Source: Bemisia tabaci (Eukaryota; Arthropoda; Insecta; Hemiptera; Aleyrodidae). From it: a stretch of 64,000 bases of DNA. The stretch is from the NCBI RefSeq assembly GCF_918797505.1, contig NC_092802.1, forward strand, positions 12,605,480-12,669,479, read 5' to 3'. Below the pieces are notes generated by a model. It did not search any database, had not been told where the DNA came from, and saw only the letters and a program-made list of their open reading frames with translations. Below are positions 33,095 through 42,455 of this stretch, one piece after another; position 1 is the stretch's first letter; every line of letters starts with the position of its first letter. Made by a program: the position numbers and the translations under genes.

Positions 33095-33346
33095 CTGCCG
33101 TGCTAAGGAAGAACGCCGTATGAAAATTCGAGAGTTGCCTAGTTTATTTCGATAAAACGTTTATTTTTTAGAAATGTCAGGAATATTTTCACTTGAAATT
33201 TTCAGCAACTGTAGGCGAAATTGCGAGCAAAAGGACCCGAAAAATTGGAAAGAAAATATTCATAACTTTACCAAGAAATTCGTGCTTTGTCAAAGGAAAT
33301 TTGGCAACGGCGGAGGTTCATACGGCGTTTTTCCTTAGCACGGCAG
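33095..33346. mobile_element. MITE family E, intronic
   Basis: Both ends are intact and flanked by TA (GTATA..GTATAC). It ends 70 bp from the donor of the exon at 33417-33609. Confidence 0.8.
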
Positions 33347-33416
33347 TATACTTTTACCTACCTCGAGTCTATACTCGACATAACTTGACATGAGGAATGC
33401 GCAGGCGCAAGTTAAC

Positions 33417-33609
33417 GCCCGGTGGTGATGTATTGCAGTGGTCTTTTAACACCGATTTTCCCCAGCATTGGATAGACAATGATCTCAAAAATTGGGATGA
33501 GCGTGACCACAAATAGAGGGCTCAATAATCCTAACTGGTCCGGTTTGATGGTAAACCAGTTGGGCACGACACCATCCATCTGAGACGCCTGAAAAATCCA
33601 ACTTGACCC
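33417..33609 (-). CDS. POT/SLC15 peptide transporter exon (helices 8-9 region)
   Basis: The exon is 193 nt, between a CCACAG acceptor and a GGGC|GTTAAC donor, entering in phase 0 and leaving after one extra base. It starts GSSWIFQASQMDG. In the POT family this follows the WALFDQQ-type motif, supplied here by the previous exon as WALSEQQ. The next stretch, LGLLSPLFVVTLIPIFEIIVY, is a membrane helix. POT proteins import di- and tripeptides by proton symport across the plasma membrane, in insects mainly in gut cells. Family assignment is firm; the exact paralogue is not. Confidence 0.9.
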
Positions 33610-34104
33610 CTGTGGTGGACAATGGAACAAAAAGGAAAATTGAATCAGTGAGAGCAAACACACCAACTCGGTAACTCGGAAATGCTCAATTTCCATTAAA
33701 GACAGTAATTATACATGAAAGTCATTGAAGTTAGCGCATCTGTTCTAACTTTGACCTTTACAGTGTCCATAAGTGCTTGTCTTTCGACAGCCAAGATCTA
33801 TTTCTTAAACTAACTTCTCCGCCTATTCTGCAGTCTATTGTGTGTCTTGATTATTTTCATTTTTCCGAGTTGAGTTGGTGTGTTTGGAGCAAGGGGGATT
33901 CCAAGGGCACGAGATCAGTGTGCTACGAAATTGAGACGATATCACTAATAAACAACACATTTTAAGCCAAATCTAGAAAAGTAGCACGAGATGAGCACAA
34001 CTTGAATTTTGGAAATCTAGTAAAAAATGTTCTCAACAATTTGAAAATTTTGAAAAAAAGATATGCAAATTTAGGAGGTCTCGGAGCTTGTAGTATAGAT
34101 TTCA

Positions 34105-34220
34105 CCGAGAAAGTTAAAAATGTCAACATGGGTAACTCACTTGCATGTTTTAACATTCTTTTAAAAGAATATTTAAAACGTGCAAGTGAGTTACCCATTT
34201 TAACATTTTTAACTTTTTCG
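34105..34220. repeat. 116-bp inverted repeat in an intron
   Basis: CGAGAAAGTTAAAAATGTCA and GGGTAACTCACTTGCA are mirrored by TGCAAGTGAGTTACCC and TTAACATTTTTAACTTTTTCG. The loop is about 35 nt. A transcript in either sense would fold into a long hairpin. Confidence 0.8.
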
Positions 34221-34352
34221 ATGATTTATTTTGCAGTAAAAGCTCCCCTTAAAAGTGTAAAGTAGATTTCACCGTTAACCAACGTCACCTTTCTCGTGGA
34301 TGGTCACATATTATTACTAGTAATTGATTAATTCCACTTTATTAACTTATAC

Positions 34353-34526
34353 CTGTTGTTCACTGAGAGCCCAATATAAAGGCACTGGAATGAACGTCGG
34401 AAGTAGCCGAATCATTTCTCGAGTGTCCTTCAACAGTCGTTGATCAAATTTATCTTTTGCGTAATCCAGCCAATAAGATGGTTTTTCCGCCAGCTTTGCA
34501 CATGATAGCTTTTTTCCTAGTGCATA
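34353..34526 (-). CDS. POT/SLC15 peptide transporter exon (helix 7 region)
   Basis: Fifty-eight whole codons lie between a TTTTTTCAG acceptor and a CAACAG|GTATAAG donor. The exon contains YWLDYAKDKFDQRLLKDTRE, which matches the cytosolic linker HWLDYAKxKY of animal PEPT proteins. RLLPTFIPVPLYWALSEQQ follows, the conserved helix 7 with its Trp-Ala-Leu and double-Gln end. Both joins are in phase 0. This segment alone identifies the family. Confidence 0.95.
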
Positions 34527-34827
34527 CTGAAAAAAATAATTAGCAAATAACTTAGGAAATTGTATCATGTATGTCTACTCTCCAACTCCTCAAATGTTCA
34601 ATTTTTTTATTAATTGTTATAGAGATCTTTTGGACTAAATCCTGGCAACAAAGGCTGGTAACAATACATATTATAAAACGAGAACTTCCACCAGTTTAGC
34701 GCCAATTATATACATTAGAATTATGTATTAGCATAACTATATTCGCGGTTAAAATAAAGTATTCAGAGTATTCCTATGATGCCTTCATAGAATTACCCAC
34801 CGTACCAAAAACAAGTTATTCTATGAT

Positions 34828-35090
34828 GCCGCAATCACACGCTGAATGTGGGAGCTGAATGTGGCTTGAATGTGGAAGTCATCGGCCCGATGCCTGAATT
34901 GCGCGCGTCACGCGCAAAATTCAGTAACGATTCTCAGCAACCATCGGACTAATGTTAAATCTGTCTGAACTATTCGAGTAGATTTGATGCACATCTGGAT
35001 GAAAATAACTCGAATTTGCTAAATTTCAGCCGTCGGGCAATGACTGTTGACTTCCACATTCAGCCGCTAAATTCAGCGTGTGATTGCGGC
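34828..35090. mobile_element. TIR element, family H, intronic
   Basis: GCCGCAATCACACGCTGAAT mirrors ATTCAGCGTGTGATTGCGGC. GACTTCCAC is mirrored just inside, and GCGCGTCACGCGC is a further palindrome. A second copy is at 56980-57241. Confidence 0.75.
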
Positions 35091-35348
35091 ATGAGGATTT
35101 CATCTTTTAAATTATCAGATTTGAAGATATGCCACATTACCATATTACGTTGGCAAGGCTTAAGATTGTAAAGCTTAAAGATAATAATTTCTGATTTTAG
35201 TATGAAAGAAAGTATCGTTCGTTTAGTATAATTGGATGGGAAGATGGTTCATTTGTTTTTCGATGAGTAAATTCATATATTGGACCGCTTTTTTCTGGAG
35301 AATAAAAGAAAGGTATGTTATATTTTAAAACAATTTAACAGCACTTAC

Positions 35349-35431
35349 AAATATACATTTCATTGCCTCGACCAATATATTTCCTTCTGGCTCTTTCATT
35401 CTGTACCAAGGTTTCCCGCATACAAACAATA
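35349..35431 (-). CDS. POT/SLC15 peptide transporter exon (helix 6 end and linker)
   Basis: The 83-nt exon has a GTTCCAG acceptor and a TTT|GTAAGT donor. Two bases complete a codon from the preceding exon. It encodes LFVCGKPWYRMKEPEGNILVEAMKCI. In PEPT proteins the sixth helix ends with a small-residue turn, followed by a Tyr-Lys linker and PxGN before the next amphipathic stretch. The phases on both sides agree with the flanking exons. Confidence 0.9.
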
Positions 35432-35998
35432 CTGGAACAATTAAGATCAGTTTTTTAAACGTGTATATTGCTAAACCTTAGGATACTCCCCTAAAACTAG
35501 GATTTTGTAAAATACCACAGCATATAGACATGTAGTAAAAAATTACTGAAATCTCGTAGAATCTCCTTTTTTTAAAAAAATAAAAACAAATTATCTGTGA
35601 TTAAAAGAAATTTTTTGAGGTAAACACGTTTCTTAATTTAAATAATGGATTTTAGGTTAAAGAAATATATTTTTTTCAAAAAAGTTTTTTTTCTATTCAA
35701 AGAAAATTGAATTTGTTATCGATGACGAAGTGTCATTTCTTTGAACTAAAAGTACAACTAATTTGAATTTTCCAAAAAAAATTCCTTCACAAAAATGATG
35801 TACTTGGATGAAAAGAAAAATTTATTTTTTTCAAAAATTGTATTTAAATCGAAAATAATCGTTTTCAATTAATTTTTCTATAATAATTTTTCTCGGTTCA
35901 TGGCAGTTTATCTCAAGAATATTTGATTTAAAATGGAATTTCATGAGATTAAAAACAGCGTAACTGCGCATGCAGTAACGAGACTCGGCACTGCTTAC

Positions 35999-36273
35999 CA
36001 AGAGCCAAGAACATGAGGAAAGCAGGAACTCCAAATGCAAGAGGGTAGCAGGACGGCTGATCGAGGCATTTGACATCCTGCCTCAAGATAGGGGACACGA
36101 TAGAGGCCAAAAGTGACCCTATGCTAATGGTAAAGTAAAATACTGAAAAAAAAGTCGCCATCTGTTTTGCTTGTTGCGGGAGTACAAACTGCTCTCCGCC
36201 TAATGTGCTTATACATGGTTTCATCAAACCAGCTCCTGTTGCCACCAAAATTAGTCCAACGAACGTAAAAATT
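35999..36273 (-). CDS. POT/SLC15 peptide transporter exon (helices 4-5)
   Basis: This is the largest exon seen, 275 nt, with a CCTTCAG acceptor and a CTTG|GTAAGC donor. It enters needing one base and leaves with one. It contains GLILVATGAGLMKPCISTLGG, the family's second signature region (glycine-rich, then KPC and GGxQF). FFSVFYFTISIGSLLASIV and CYPLAFGVPAFLMFLALG follow as membrane helices. The FYF and CYPLAFGVPA motifs are highly conserved in animal oligopeptide transporters. Confidence 0.95.
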
Positions 36274-36949
36274 CTGAAGGAAAAGAGTCGTAACATTATT
36301 ACATGTCAACAAAAACGACTCAAACAACTATATTTAATACAAAAATATGACCGTTATATAGTACTCCTACTGTCTAAAAATTTTCTGATTTGATTGTAAT
36401 CGGAAGAAAACTCACTGAAATTTTGGAGATAAAATTGAATTAAAATACGATTTGTGAGTGGAATTTTTGCAACTTCTACCTGGAACACGAAAAATGTATA
36501 ATTTGGGAATGATTTTTACAGTTACATTATCACAGTGAATCAGGGCAAGGGTCCCAACTTAGAAGTAATATTTTTAATAGTCTACGTCCCCCCCCCCCCC
36601 AATTTCAACAAACGCGACAAATGCGTTTCTTTTTAATTATGGAAAATATAATTGATGATGAGTAAATCAGTCAGTCAAAATGAAATAGAAATCTGGGAGC
36701 TATGTTAAAGTTAAGGATAAATGTTATGTCTAAGAATCTCTAATATAAAGTGTTCGATTGTCACGTTGCATGATCTAGGAATTTCCTCCACCATACTTTT
36801 CCGTTTGAAATGGAGAAGAATTTTTGATAACTTAGAAATTCGTTTTTCTAGCTGTTTGATTTTCTGACACCCTTACGAGTACATTTCCAACTACTTCGAA
36901 AAAATTAATTGAAGTGAAAATTTGTGCTACAGCCCTATGACATAAATAC

Positions 36950-37033
36950 CTTGAAGATGATATCCATGGGGTTGATGCAAGCGCTACGGTCAAGTTTCCC
37001 ACAGTGTGTACTATCGATGCATAAGCAATAGTT
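36950..37033 (-). CDS. POT/SLC15 peptide transporter exon (helix 3)
   Basis: The 84-nt exon runs from a TTCTTATTGCAG acceptor to a TCAAG|GTATTT donor. Its first base completes the CA left by the previous exon. The last two (AG) take the first base of the next to make Arg. It encodes TIAYASIVHTVGNLTVALAS, corresponding to the third helix (SIVYTxGQ in other PEPTs). Confidence 0.9.
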
Positions 37034-37236
37034 CTGCAATAAGAAAGAGGAGGGGGAAAAACAGTATGAAGAGGAGAGATGTTCATAGAACGAATTCCAT
37101 AATGAACACTGGCTTAAGTAAATCCAATCTAACACACTTTGTGATTAAGAAAACAAGTTTTTCACATGAGCAATATATGCGATATGAGTGGCTTGGAGGA
37201 CAAGGCGCGTGCATTCAGTTTTGAGAAAATTGGGAT

Positions 37237-37471
37237 CACTTGGAAAAAAAACACATTGGATCTAGAGTCCAGACTCTTTAAAACATCGACAAAAAAAAAT
37301 ACTCTTGATTCAATCGGATTTTTGCTTAAATCAAGAACCAATCCTCTTAATTGGAGCGGATTTCCTTTTGATTTGATTTATTGCAAAAATCTGATTGAAT
37401 CAAGAGTATTTTTTCTTGTCAATGTTTTCAAGAGTCTGAACTCTAGATCCAATGTGTTTTTTTTTCCAGTG
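37237..37471. mobile_element. Fold-back MITE family A, intronic
   Basis: CACTTGGAAAAAAAACACATTGG to TTTTTCCAGTG. It lies in the intron between the helix 2 and helix 3 exons of the transporter gene. Confidence 0.85.
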
Positions 37472-37903
37472 ATATTTACGATTTCCCTCATGGTGAAAAG
37501 AAAGTTCAAACTGATTTTTGATGCTTAAAAATTGAAATAAAGGGGAAAATTTTTCACAGAGTATGCATTGAGACCAGTTTTACTTGAAGTCATCATTACC
37601 TCATTTTTTCAAAAACTTGTCCTTCAAGTCCCTCGTGTGCACAATAAATAGAAATGGTATTGTAAGATTGCGGGAGGAGAGGAGAGAGGAATGGGGAGAG
37701 AAATAGAGTAATTGGAAAGAGTCTAAAGTAACAACCAAATTTTTAGACAAATAGTTGATAGTAAGTATACCTTTGGTAGTTGACAGATATTCTCAAAAAT
37801 GAAGTCTGAATAACCATAGTTCGTTTTATCATGATGTTTAAAATTTTTAGCGATTTTTGTTTTTTTTTAAAAAAAAATGTGAATTAATAAAATGACCACG
37901 TAC

Positions 37904-38045
37904 TGGTATTTTCCAATGTAAGAATCTGCTAAAATACCACCTAAAATTGGAAATGCGAAGTTGAAAAACATGAAACCATGGTAAATTGAGACTGCTTCAC
38001 TTTCTCTAAAGTGTAGAGCGTTTCGTAGGTATAAAGACAAAATTT
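37904..38045 (-). CDS. POT/SLC15 peptide transporter exon (helices 1-2)
   Basis: The 142-nt exon has a long polypyrimidine tract before TTTCAG and a TACCA|GTACGTG donor. It contains ILSLYLRNALHF, YHGFMFFNFAFPILGGILAD and SYIGKYQ. The P-I-L-G-G-x-x-A-D-x-x-x-G-K run is the most conserved POT feature after the ExxER motif. Phases are compatible with the exons on both sides. Confidence 0.95.
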
Positions 38046-38896
38046 CTGAAAAAAAAAAAAAAACAAAAACAAAAAAGTAAAATGCAGTTAGTTTAGTACA
38101 AAATTCCAACAGAGCTATTGTTGAAACCTTAAATTCATAATTAAAAGCTTTGCCATCTGTAGACTAGGGAGCGATAAATTATTCATTGATTTAACGTAAA
38201 TGAGTCTCCACTTCACTTCAGGTGCCGTATAGCAAATAGTTGCTTTGGTGCCGAATAAATTGTATGTAGTACTACTACCACAAATAAGCACTAACTGTGA
38301 GCTGGCATCGAAAACTTTAAATAAATTGCTCCTTCATGAATTTTTTGTGGTTTTGATTTTTATGATTTTTTACAAAAATAATGGCGTACAGGAACAGACT
38401 AGCTGAAGTTTTCGATTGCAAATTCGATAAATTTATGAGCTTGAGGCGTTGGCACAGTTTCGCACGGGGGATTTGGTCGAAGTTTTTAACTTACTGCCAA
38501 CCTCTGTTACAACAAAACGAAATTCCCTCCGGGCGACGGCGCGCCTACGACATTTATTAGTTTTCTTGCTGGCAGCAGTGGCAGCATTGACCACATCAAA
38601 AATTCTCGACTCACCTTGGCAGGTGGGTCGAAAATTGGATGGATGCAAACATTGGCCATAATTCTTCAAGCAACTGAGTGTAGTTCTTTAGTTTAGCAGA
38701 GTGTTCCATTGGTTTACAGCACTGCAATCTAGTTGAAAAAGTCGACCAAATCCACTCGCCAAGACTCACCTGGCTATCGAAATGCGGAATATTTTCTTAG
38801 CCGTTTAAAAAAAGTTTAAAAAAAAATTAAAGAACTCATGAAACTTTTATTTTAAGCACCTATGTTTCCGAACAAATTCAACAACAATATACTTAC
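38046..38896. other. Intron of the transporter gene
   Basis: No repeat family of this window was recognised here. A frame on each strand at 38433-38669 lacks support. Confidence 0.6.
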
Positions 38897-38975
38897 TTCG
38901 TAATCCGAAAAATGAATATCTCTCGCAGAACTCATTGCTGATAATGAAGAAGACAGACTTTGGATACTTGAGAGA
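38897..38975 (-). CDS. POT/SLC15 peptide transporter exon with ExxER motif
   Basis: The 79-nt exon lies between a TTTTTTGCAG acceptor and a CGAA|GTAAGT donor. It encodes SLKYPKSVFFIISNEFCERY and then SFFGLR. The E-F-C-E-R element with the following aromatic pair is the ExxERFxYYG proton-coupling motif in helix 1 of POT proteins. Exon length (26 codons plus one base) matches the two bases expected by the next exon. The short N-terminal exon upstream was not found. It would lie beyond 38975, possibly past the BEL/Pao insertion, which would then be intronic. Confidence 0.95.
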
Positions 38976-39088
38976 CTGCAAAAAATAAAAACAGTTCATC
39001 ATAAACGGGATTCTTGAAGGAACTATTTACTTTTTTCATGCGTAGACTATTATTATTCTATTTTCCTATGATGTGTAAAATGAAAATT

Positions 39089-39336
39089 GGCTGCTTAAGC
39101 AGCTAGCTTGGTATGGTCATGTATGCAGGATGACGGGGGAAAATCTGCCAAAGAAGATGCTTGGTTGGGTTCCTCCTGGGAGGAGACGAAAAGGACGCCC
39201 GGTGACAGGCTGGTGATAGTGGGTTTCACATGAAATGAGGGAATACCAACTCCCTTAAGGCTTTGGGGGACAGTGAGGGCTATGAGTTTCATATCGCTAG
39301 AGGACATTGCGAAAGGGACTTTACGTGCGTAAGAAG
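39089..39336 (+). pseudogene. LINE reverse-transcriptase C-terminal remnant
   Basis: The plus strand from about 39089 encodes LAWYGHVCRM, then ENLPKKMLGWVPPGRRKRGRP and GW before a stop. This is the W-x-GH-V-x-RM...PKK...W.PPGRR.RGRP pattern found at the end of many insect non-LTR retrotransposon polyproteins. The frame continues with several stops through HEMREYQL. The BEL/Pao element inserted in its decayed tail, and GAAGAAGAAGAAAAAC continues after 45638. The 11863-11999 fragment appears to be the same family. Confidence 0.75.
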
Positions 39337-39341
39337 AAAGT
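39337..39341. repeat. 5-bp target duplication AAAGT, left copy
   Basis: AAAGT precedes the left LTR and is repeated after the right LTR at 45634-45638. Five-base duplications are usual for BEL/Pao integrases. Confidence 0.9.
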
Positions 39342-39484
39342 TGTCGGGGCGAGGCCCCTTTTTCGTTCTGTGAACTAGCAGTTAGTTCTTTTGGGTTTGA
39401 ATAGCCCTGATTTTTCGTATCGTTTTCATAGCATTTTTTCTTGTATGATTTTTTCTCGCACCGCGTCAAGGACGGCGCATGCGG

Positions 39485-39576
39485 CACGTGCTGGGCCACG
39501 TGCGGTCCACGAAAGTTGCATAAGCGGTTATGCAACGGAACTTTCCATCGATTCTCGGCACGTGCGCCTCCACGTG
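39485..39576 (+). promoter_or_regulatory. Two CACGTG-N6-CACGTG pairs in U3
   Basis: CACGTG occurs at 39485, 39497, 39559 and 39571. Each pair is separated by exactly six bases. CACGTG is the canonical E-box for bHLH factors such as CLOCK:CYCLE, MYC/MAX and USF. Tandem E-boxes six or seven bases apart are known for CLOCK:BMAL/CYCLE targets. The arrangement is repeated in the 3' LTR (44700, 44712, 44774, 44786). Confidence 0.6.
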
Positions 39577-39643
39577 TCGGCCACCTTCGTTACATAAGTG
39601 CGTTATGTAACGGAATTTTCCATCATCTCAGCGGTTATGCAAC
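39515..39643 (+). promoter_or_regulatory. bZIP-type palindromes GTTATGYAAC in U3
   Basis: GTTATGCAAC lies at 39527-39536 and 39634-39643, and GTTATGTAAC at 39602-39611. The latter matches the PAR-bZIP consensus RTTAYGTAAY. The first and third named sites in order are the right arms of larger palindromes or stand alone: 39515-39536 pairs GTTGCATAA with TTATGCAAC, and 39589-39611 pairs GTTACATAA with TTATGTAAC. Both arms changed together (G/C to A/T), so symmetry has been kept. Confidence 0.55.
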
Positions 39644-39649
39644 CACTCT

Positions 39650-39678
39650 TATATATACTCGGCCACATCAGTTGGTCA
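39650..39678 (+). promoter_or_regulatory. LTR core promoter (TATA box and initiator)
   Basis: TATATATA at 39650-39657 is followed by two initiator-like sites, TCAGTT (A at 39670) and TCATC (A at 39678). The second is 28 bp from the TATA start, the usual spacing. If right, U3 is about 336 bp and all hairpins lie in transcribed R-U5. Confidence 0.5.
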
Positions 39679-39798
39679 TCGCCACTCTGCCACTCTCAGT
39701 CCCTTGGACTACACGGCACTCTGCCACGCTCTGTCTTATAGACTTCACGCTAGTACTTACTGTCTCTCTGCAGTTTTGCTACACACTCTCTCTCTCTC

Positions 39799-40266
39799 GA
39801 GCACGCCTGATTGGATGCTCATCTCTCTCACTCTCTCTCTCTCGAGCACGCCTGATTGGATGCTCATCTCTCTCACTCTCTCTCTCTCGAACACGCCAAT
39901 TGTGGATGTTCATCTCTCTCTCTGACTCACTCTAGAGCACGCCAAATGTGGATGCTCTCCTCTCGTTCTCTCTCACTCTAGAGCACGCCAAATGTGGATG
40001 CTCTCCTCTCGTTCTCTCTCTTTTTGAGCACGCCAAATGTGGATGCTCCCTTTTCTTTCTCTCTCTTTTTGAGCACGCCAAATGTGGATGCTCCCTTTTC
40101 TTTCTCTCTCTTTTTGAGCACGCCAAATGTGGATGCTCCCTTTTCTTTCTCTCTCTTTTCGAGCACGCCAAATGTGGATGCTCTCTTTTCTTTCTCTCTC
40201 TTGTTGAGCACGCCAAATGTGGATGCTCTCTTCTCTCTCTTGCACGTTTGAGTACGCCAGGTACTC
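39799..40266 (+). repeat. Array of eleven loop-conserved hairpins in 5' LTR
   Basis: Hairpins start at 39799, 39844, 39889, 39935, 39981, 40026, 40071, 40116, 40161, 40206 and 40250. The standard form is GAGCA-CGCCAAATGTGGA-TGCTC. The first two have a shortened loop (CGCCTGATTGGA). The third has stem GAACA/TGTTC, and the last GAGTAC/GTACTC with a 5-nt loop. Spacers are CT-rich and cannot pair with one another. The five regular copies from 40026 are exactly 45 bp apart, which makes 15-residue repeat frames on both strands that are not proteins. Confidence 0.9.
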
Positions 40267-40420
40267 CCTTTTTGCTCTCTCTCTCTTTTCTCCCGGGCGC
40301 TCGCTGATGAAACCCGCACCGACTGTCTTATGACGTCATCGCGACTCTGAGAGCGCCCACAATCCCTTTGGTAGATTGGCCTGGTCCTCCGAGTTTCTCT
40401 CTCTGGCTGGGGCCGCGACA

Positions 40421-40438
40421 TGGTCCTCCGAGCCGGAT
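40421..40438 (+). other. Primer binding site, tRNA-Tyr-like
   Basis: TGGTCCTCCGAGCCGGA directly follows the LTR. Its reverse complement, TCCGGCTCGGAGGACCA, matches the 3' end of insect tRNA-Tyr as I recall it (TCCGGCTCGAAGGACCA) apart from one base. The first twelve bases also occur inside the LTR end (near 40382). Confidence 0.7.
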
Positions 40439-40571
40439 TTTCTTTTTAGTTATCAGATCCGAAATATCAATATTAGGCTCTTAAATAACTAATACGTACT
40501 TAGCGACTAGTTTTTAAGTCTCACTTCTCTCTCTTTTTTGGGTATTTTTATATTTGCTCATTTTGACCACG

Positions 40572-42455
40572 ATGTCATCTCTGAAAGCTACTCAGCTTCA
40601 ACTCGAAAAACTTTTCAGTAGAATTCAGCGTTTTCACGACGAAATTAAGGATTTAAAATCCACTAATGCTGAGGACTTTTTGGTTCGCACAGCAAAAATT
40701 GACGAACATTTTGCAGACTTCGAAAATTATGCTCAGAAGTTTTGGGAATTTTCTATGCAAGACGCCAAATCTGAAGCCGATGAAAAGTTATGTTCAGATT
40801 CTTATAAGCAAAAATGCAAGGCTTACGAGGATCTTTATTATATTGTTGCACAAGCCGTTCAAAGGTGCAAAAAGGCAGTAAAGTCATCAGAAACAGCTGA
40901 ATCACTTAGGGCCAGTTCAGAAGTCCGACTTCCGAAAATCGATCTTAAAACTTTCGATGGCACGCGAAAACAATGGCAGGTTTTTTATGAAAATTTTAAG
41001 TCATTAATTCATGATAAAAAATCCCTAAGCGGATTGCAAAAACTCACGTACTTAAGTTCAGTTCTTAAGGGTCACGCTGAAAGTTACGTTAAGAACGTTC
41101 CAATAACTGAAGCAAATTATGCTATAGTTTGGAAAAATTTAGTCGATCATTATCAAGACATTAGGGCTTTAGGATCTGATCTTTTGGACACGATGCTGAC
41201 TTATCCTCCTATGCAAACTGCTAATACAACGTCCCTGAATAATTTGATACATTCATTGAACGATTCAGTTGAAGCTTTGAAAAACTTGAAGTTCGAAAAG
41301 CTCGATGATTTCATATTGCTCAACATCGGTTTGAAAAAATTACCATTTCATGTAAGGAGACTTTTTGAAAATGAAGTTAAGGGCGCGGATGTCCCTACTT
41401 TTAAGGAATTCATGGACTTTTTACGCAAGCAAGCAAAAATTGCAGAGCTGACACAAACTTCTAACAAGGATGAAAAACCGAAGACCCAGCTTCCACAAAC
41501 TAAAGTATTTCTCAACTCTTTGAAAAATCGAGGTTGTCCAGTTTGCAAAGGCTCACATTCGATTTACATCTGCGACGAATTTAAACGTTATCCTGTTCAC
41601 GTCAGAATTGAGCGCGCTAAGTCGCTGAACCGTTGCCAGCGCTGCTTAGGAACGCATGAGGATGAATGTAAGAGTAAATTTGCCTGCAAAGAATGCAATC
41701 AAAAAATTCACCATACGCTCCTGCATTCAAACGAAAATAGCTCACCCAATCCTGCCATAACTCAAAATGATTCTACCTCTGAAGAAAATTTCGAAGATCA
41801 AAAATCAAGCATTATGTTAACAAATCTACAAGCCACATCAACGGATCATCAAGACTTTACTGCACTACTCGGCACTGCTCTCATCACAGTGAAGGATATC
41901 AATGGAAAATATCAGCACATGCGCGCAGTTCTTGATTCCGGTGCTATGTCATCTTTTGTCTCCGCTGATTGCGCCGAACGCCTCGGGTTGCCACTTCTTC
42001 CCGATAATACCAGCATCTCAGGCTTGGCTGAAAGTCACGTTAACTCACTGGGAGCTATTAATTGCTTAGTGAAACCTAGGCAAACTGATGAGCCAAAATT
42101 AAGGATAAGAGCAATCGTAATTCCAGTTATCACGGAAAATTTGCCATGCGTCAAGATATCAAATAAAGTGAGACAATTTTGGAGCAAGTTGAACTTAGCA
42201 GATCCCAGTTTTGATGATACTAATGCCAAAATTGACATGCTTTTGGGCTCGGAAATTTTTGTACGGATTGTTTCAGGTCAAAAGAAAATAACTAATAATT
42301 TAGGTCATGCTCTTCAAAGTATTTATGGCTGGGTCCTCATGGGAAAGGTTCCCACGGAAAATGTCCCAAAAAAGCAGGCTACGTTTCTCATGACAGAAAA
42401 TAATGAGAATTTTCGAAAAACTGTCACTTACAGTACAGCGCCAGCTCCATTTTAG
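40572..42455 (+). CDS. BEL/Pao gag-protease polyprotein, 627 aa
   Basis: The first ATG in good context is at 40572 (MSSLKATQLQ); upstream in-frame codons begin with non-ATG triplets. The N-terminal third is helical, followed by the Pao-type gag domain around residues 125-270 (LPKIDLKTFDG, WQVFYENFKSLI). Next come cysteine-histidine knuckles near residues 320-395 (CPVCKGSH..C, CQRCLGTH, CKECNQKIHH). An aspartic protease follows with its VLDSGAMSSFV motif near residue 455 and GWVLMGKV near 595. The frame then passes a deletion junction (about 42415) into a short piece of reverse transcriptase (VTYSTAPAPF) and stops. Gag should package element RNA and the protease should mature it. Both look intact. 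Confidence 0.9.
   Translation: MSSLKATQLQLEKLFSRIQRFHDEIKDLKSTNAEDFLVRTAKIDEHFADFENYAQKFWEFSMQDAKSEADEKLCSDSYKQKCKAYEDLYYIVAQAVQRCKKAVKSSETAESLRASSEVRLPKIDLKTFDGTRKQWQVFYENFKSLIHDKKSLSGLQKLTYLSSVLKGHAESYVKNVPITEANYAIVWKNLVDHYQDIRALGSDLLDTMLTYPPMQTANTTSLNNLIHSLNDSVEALKNLKFEKLDDFILLNIGLKKLPFHVRRLFENEVKGADVPTFKEFMDFLRKQAKIAELTQTSNKDEKPKTQLPQTKVFLNSLKNRGCPVCKGSHSIYICDEFKRYPVHVRIERAKSLNRCQRCLGTHEDECKSKFACKECNQKIHHTLLHSNENSSPNPAITQNDSTSEENFEDQKSSIMLTNLQATSTDHQDFTALLGTALITVKDINGKYQHMRAVLDSGAMSSFVSADCAERLGLPLLPDNTSISGLAESHVNSLGAINCLVKPRQTDEPKLRIRAIVIPVITENLPCVKISNKVRQFWSKLNLADPSFDDTNAKIDMLLGSEIFVRIVSGQKKITNNLGHALQSIYGWVLMGKVPTENVPKKQATFLMTENNENFRKTVTYSTAPAPF

Larger units (their letters stand above)
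39342..40420 (+). repeat. 5' LTR of BEL/Pao element (1079 bp)
   Basis: It runs from TGTCGGGGCGAGGCC to GGGGCCGCGACA. The first third (U3) has paired CACGTG sites, bZIP-like palindromes and a TATA-like box. The rest is CT-rich and holds eleven small hairpins with a ~45-bp period in the regular part. Confidence 0.95.

Noticed and set aside
39805..40225. CCAAATGTGG loops as CArG boxes (SRF sites)
   Set aside because: One position breaks the A/T core, and covarying stems are not expected for a protein site on duplex DNA. Kept only as a remote alternative.
39799..40266. CRISPR array
   Set aside because: The 45-bp periodicity superficially suggests one, but the spacers are near-identical CT tracts, the units lie in LTRs, and the genome is eukaryotic.
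39932..40421. Frames of 85-147 codons on both strands with 15-residue repeats (and 45147-45634)
   Set aside because: They arise from the 45-bp hairpin repeat read in several frames. All frames and both strands are open because the unit length is a multiple of three and lacks stops.
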